Source: an uncultured Phycisphaerales bacterium (GTDB lineage Bacteria > Planctomycetota > Phycisphaerae > Phycisphaerales > UBA1924). From it: a DNA stretch of 13,924 nt. A program made the position numbers and the translations under genes. Location of the stretch: the NCBI GenBank assembly GCA_937891445.1, contig CALAFV010000300.1, positions 1-13,924 of the forward strand, read 5' to 3'. This document shows, in pieces, positions 12,108-13,924 of this stretch; positions within the stretch are counted from its first letter, which is position 1; the number at the start of each line of letters is the position of its first letter. The notes below the pieces were generated by a model. That model saw only the letters and a list, made by a program, of their open reading frames with translations, did no database searches and had not been told where the DNA came from.

Positions 12108-13924
12108 GCGATGCCTCCGAGGACGGGCAGGCGGACCTTGACGCCGCGTTCAGCCGGCGCGGTCAGCGGGAGCATGCTGTGCGAACCGTGGGCGTCCGAG
12201 TGGCCGGGCGCGCCGTGGTCGTGGTCGTGGCCGTGATCGGCGCCGTGCCCCGAGCCGTGGTGGCCGAAGGGGTTCTCGACCGGCTGGCGCAGCAGCGGGT
12301 TGGGGTTGCGGACGCCGATCATGTGCGTCGTGCGCGGGCGCGTGTTGAGGTAGCCCAGCACCGCGTAGGTGCGGGCGTGGTTGCGCATGTAGCGGATGCG
12401 GCTGCCGCGGCCGTCGTTGCTCGCCTCGTCGAGGATGTCGCCGAAGACGATCGAGTCAGTCGGGCAGGCCTGCTGGCAGGCGGTCTGCACCAGGCCGTCG
12501 GGGATCGGGGCGATCTTGCCGTCGGGGCCCTTGACCGTCAGGTCGCTGAGTTTGGCCTCGATGCGGGCCTCGTTGATCCGCTGGATGCAGAGGCTGCACT
12601 TCTCCATCACGCCGCGGGAGCGGATCGTGACGTCCGGGTTCTTCTGGGCCCGGCTGATCTCGTCGAGCCGCTCGCGGAGGCGCGGCGGCACGAGGTTGGG
12701 GTTCTTCACCACGCCGCCCAGGACCTTCTCCCCGGCGTAGTGGCCGTTGAACTTGGCCGGGCCGAAGTCGAAGAAGTTGAACCGGCGGACCTTGTACGGG
12801 CAGTTGTTGGCGCAGTACCGGGTGCCGATGCACCGGTTGTACGCCATGTAGTTGATCCCCTCGGGCCCGTGCACCGTCGCGTTGACCGGGCAGACCGTTT
12901 CGCACGGCGCGTTCTCGCAGTGCACGCACGGCATGGGCTGGTAGACCATCGAGTCCACGTGGTCCGCGTCGGCGCCGGTGAAGTACCGGTCCACGCGGAT
13001 CCAGTGCATCTCGCGGCCCTTGTTGACCTCGATCTTGCCGACCATCGGGATGTTGTTCTCGGCGTTGCACGCGATGGTGCAGACGCCGCAGCCCGTGCAG
13101 GTCGCCAGGTCGATCGACATCCCCCACTGCGGGCCCTTGGAGTAGGTCGAGCCCTTCGCCGCGTCGGCGTACGAATCGTTGAAGGGGTTCTTGTAGATCG
13201 AGATGTTCGCAGGCATGTGCGTCATCTCGGCGCCGTCGAGCCGCTCGGCGAAGTTGAGCGTCTTGGACCGGCCGTAGGAGTCCTGCTCCGTGACCGGCGG
13301 CTCGTCGCCGTGCTTCTTCCACGCCTGCACGTCGATCTCGCGGATGATCGCGCGTCCCTCGACCGAGCCGTGGGTCTGCGTCGTCGAGATCGGGTAGCGG
13401 CGCCGCTCGCGCGTCGAAGGCGCCAGCGTCGCGCCCGACGCGGCGCCCTCGGCGCCGGCCCGCACCTTGAAGACGTTGAAGCCCGTCTCCATGCCGACGC
13501 GCCCGCACACCTCGCGGCCCCACCCCATCGGGAGCACCACGGTGTTGTCCGCGATGCCGGGCGTCGCCCAGACGGCGATGTCCATCTCGCGCCCGCCGAC
13601 GGTGAGCGTCGCGACGACCGCGCCGCGCTCCTTCGCGGTCTCCTTGTCCTGCATCATCCCCAGGGCCCGGGCCGTCGCGGGGCTGACCAGCGCGGCGTTG
13701 TCCCAGACGATGCGGGTCGTCGGGTCGGGCAACTCCTGGAGCCACGCGTTGTTCGCCCAGCGCCCGTCGCCCATGTGCGTCGGGACGAAGACGACCTCCA
13801 GCGACTGCGCGGTCGGCGCGCCGGGGATCCGCAGCGACGCCGCGGCGGACGCAACCGCGTCGAACCGCACGGCCGGCGTCGCGGGGGCCGCCGTCTCGCC
13901 GGCGACGACGCCGTCGTGCAGGGC
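12104..13924 (-). CDS. actB: Alternative complex III subunit ActB, C-terminal 606 residues (5' end outside window)
   Basis: ActB is the large peripheral subunit of ACIII that carries electrons from the quinol site to the c hemes. The frame is open to the right edge (ALHDGVVAG), so there is no real start in view; a GTG at 13870 lies within the coding region. The first 250 residues are the end of the molybdopterin-oxidoreductase-like domain, which binds no cofactor in ACIII (NNAWLQELPDPTTRIVWDN). An NrfC-like iron-sulfur domain follows with 15 cysteines: C276, 279, 282, 286; C333, 336, 341, 345; C365, 371, 375; C443, 446; C483, 487. This fits three [4Fe-4S] and one [3Fe-4S] cluster. CIGTRYC at 365-371 has Thr where a Cys would give a fourth ligand. 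A tail of 31 residues with 10 His precedes the end. Confidence 0.96.
   Translation of the reverse strand, partial: ALHDGVVAGETAAPATPAVRFDAVASAAASLRIPGAPTAQSLEVVFVPTHMGDGRWANNAWLQELPDPTTRIVWDNAALVSPATARALGMMQDKETAKERGAVVATLTVGGREMDIAVWATPGIADNTVVLPMGWGREVCGRVGMETGFNVFKVRAGAEGAASGATLAPSTRERRRYPISTTQTHGSVEGRAIIREIDVQAWKKHGDEPPVTEQDSYGRSKTLNFAERLDGAEMTHMPANISIYKNPFNDSYADAAKGSTYSKGPQWGMSIDLATCTGCGVCTIACNAENNIPMVGKIEVNKGREMHWIRVDRYFTGADADHVDSMVYQPMPCVHCENAPCETVCPVNATVHGPEGINYMAYNRCIGTRYCANNCPYKVRRFNFFDFGPAKFNGHYAGEKVLGGVVKNPNLVPPRLRERLDEISRAQKNPDVTIRSRGVMEKCSLCIQRINEARIEAKLSDLTVKGPDGKIAPIPDGLVQTACQQACPTDSIVFGDILDEASNDGRGSRIRYMRNHARTYAVLGYLNTRPRTTHMIGVRNPNPLLRQPVENPFGHHGSGHGADHGHDHDHGAPGHSDAHGSHSMLPLTAPAERGVKVRLPVLGGIA

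Noticed and set aside
13654..13870. GTG at 13868-13870 as the start of actB
   Set aside because: The frame is open to the window edge and the extra residues (LHDGVVAG) fit ActB, so the gene is cut by the window rather than starting here.
12104..13924. ActB as a molybdopterin-containing polysulfide, tetrathionate or DMSO reductase
   Set aside because: The neighbours ActC-D-E-F with DUF3341 and a monoheme lipoprotein, and the CIGTRYC motif, are specific to alternative complex III.

Overview
The window is a high-GC bacterial chromosome segment (by eye about two thirds G+C). It holds the downstream half of a long minus-strand respiratory operon that converges on the 3' end of a plus-strand purF. 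The full pathway from quinol to oxygen is almost in view: alternative complex III (ACIII, subunits ActB to ActF, with ActA presumably just beyond the right edge), then a SCO copper chaperone, then a caa3-type cytochrome c oxidase (coxB, coxA, coxC, coxD). The pairing of ACIII with a caa3 oxidase of the YSHPVVY (A2) class, a [4Fe-4S]-type PurF, and short intergenic hairpin repeats fit a member of the Planctomycetota, perhaps Phycisphaerae. That lineage call is inference. Acidobacteriota, Gemmatimonadota or another phylum with ACIII is not excluded.

Layout from left to right. Bases 2-733 (+): C-terminal part of PurF. Bases 734-847: a convergent gap made of 7-bp repeats with an inverted-repeat arrangement. 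Bases 848-1651 (-): an unrecognised two-TM protein with a periplasm-sized loop. Bases 1679-2449 (-): coxD (subunit IV) with a long C-terminal extension. Bases 2538-3239 (-): coxC. Bases 3333-5126 (-): coxA. Bases 5167-6285 (-): coxB with a fused cytochrome c domain. Bases 6282-7280 (-): sco. Bases 7294-7728 (-): a small His-rich single-TM protein. Bases 7770-9062 (-): actF. Bases 9059-9898 (-): actE. Bases 9902-10477 (-): actD. Bases 10521-12107 (-): actC. Bases 12104-13924 (-): the C-terminal 606 residues of actB, running off the right edge. Transcription runs right to left, so the promoter lies outside the window.

How it works together: ACIII oxidises quinol at its NrfD-like membrane subunits (ActC, and less certainly ActF). 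Electrons pass through the iron-sulfur clusters of ActB to the c hemes of ActA and ActE. They then go to the heme c domain of CoxB, on to CuA, and to heme a and the heme a3/CuB site of CoxA, where O2 is reduced. SCO matures the CuA site. The two small or uncharacterised membrane proteins (144 and 267 aa) travel with the operon and are candidates for assembly factors or accessory subunits.

The less ordinary content is regulatory and compositional. A hairpin can sequester the coxA Shine-Dalgarno. Two near-identical hairpin modules, each followed by a C-rich, G-poor stretch, sit after the coxA and coxC stops. His-rich tails occur on at least five subunits. Near-identical Gln-rich tails occur on the two cytochrome c-bearing subunits ActE and CoxB. 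No tRNA, rRNA, CRISPR, insertion sequence or phage feature was seen.
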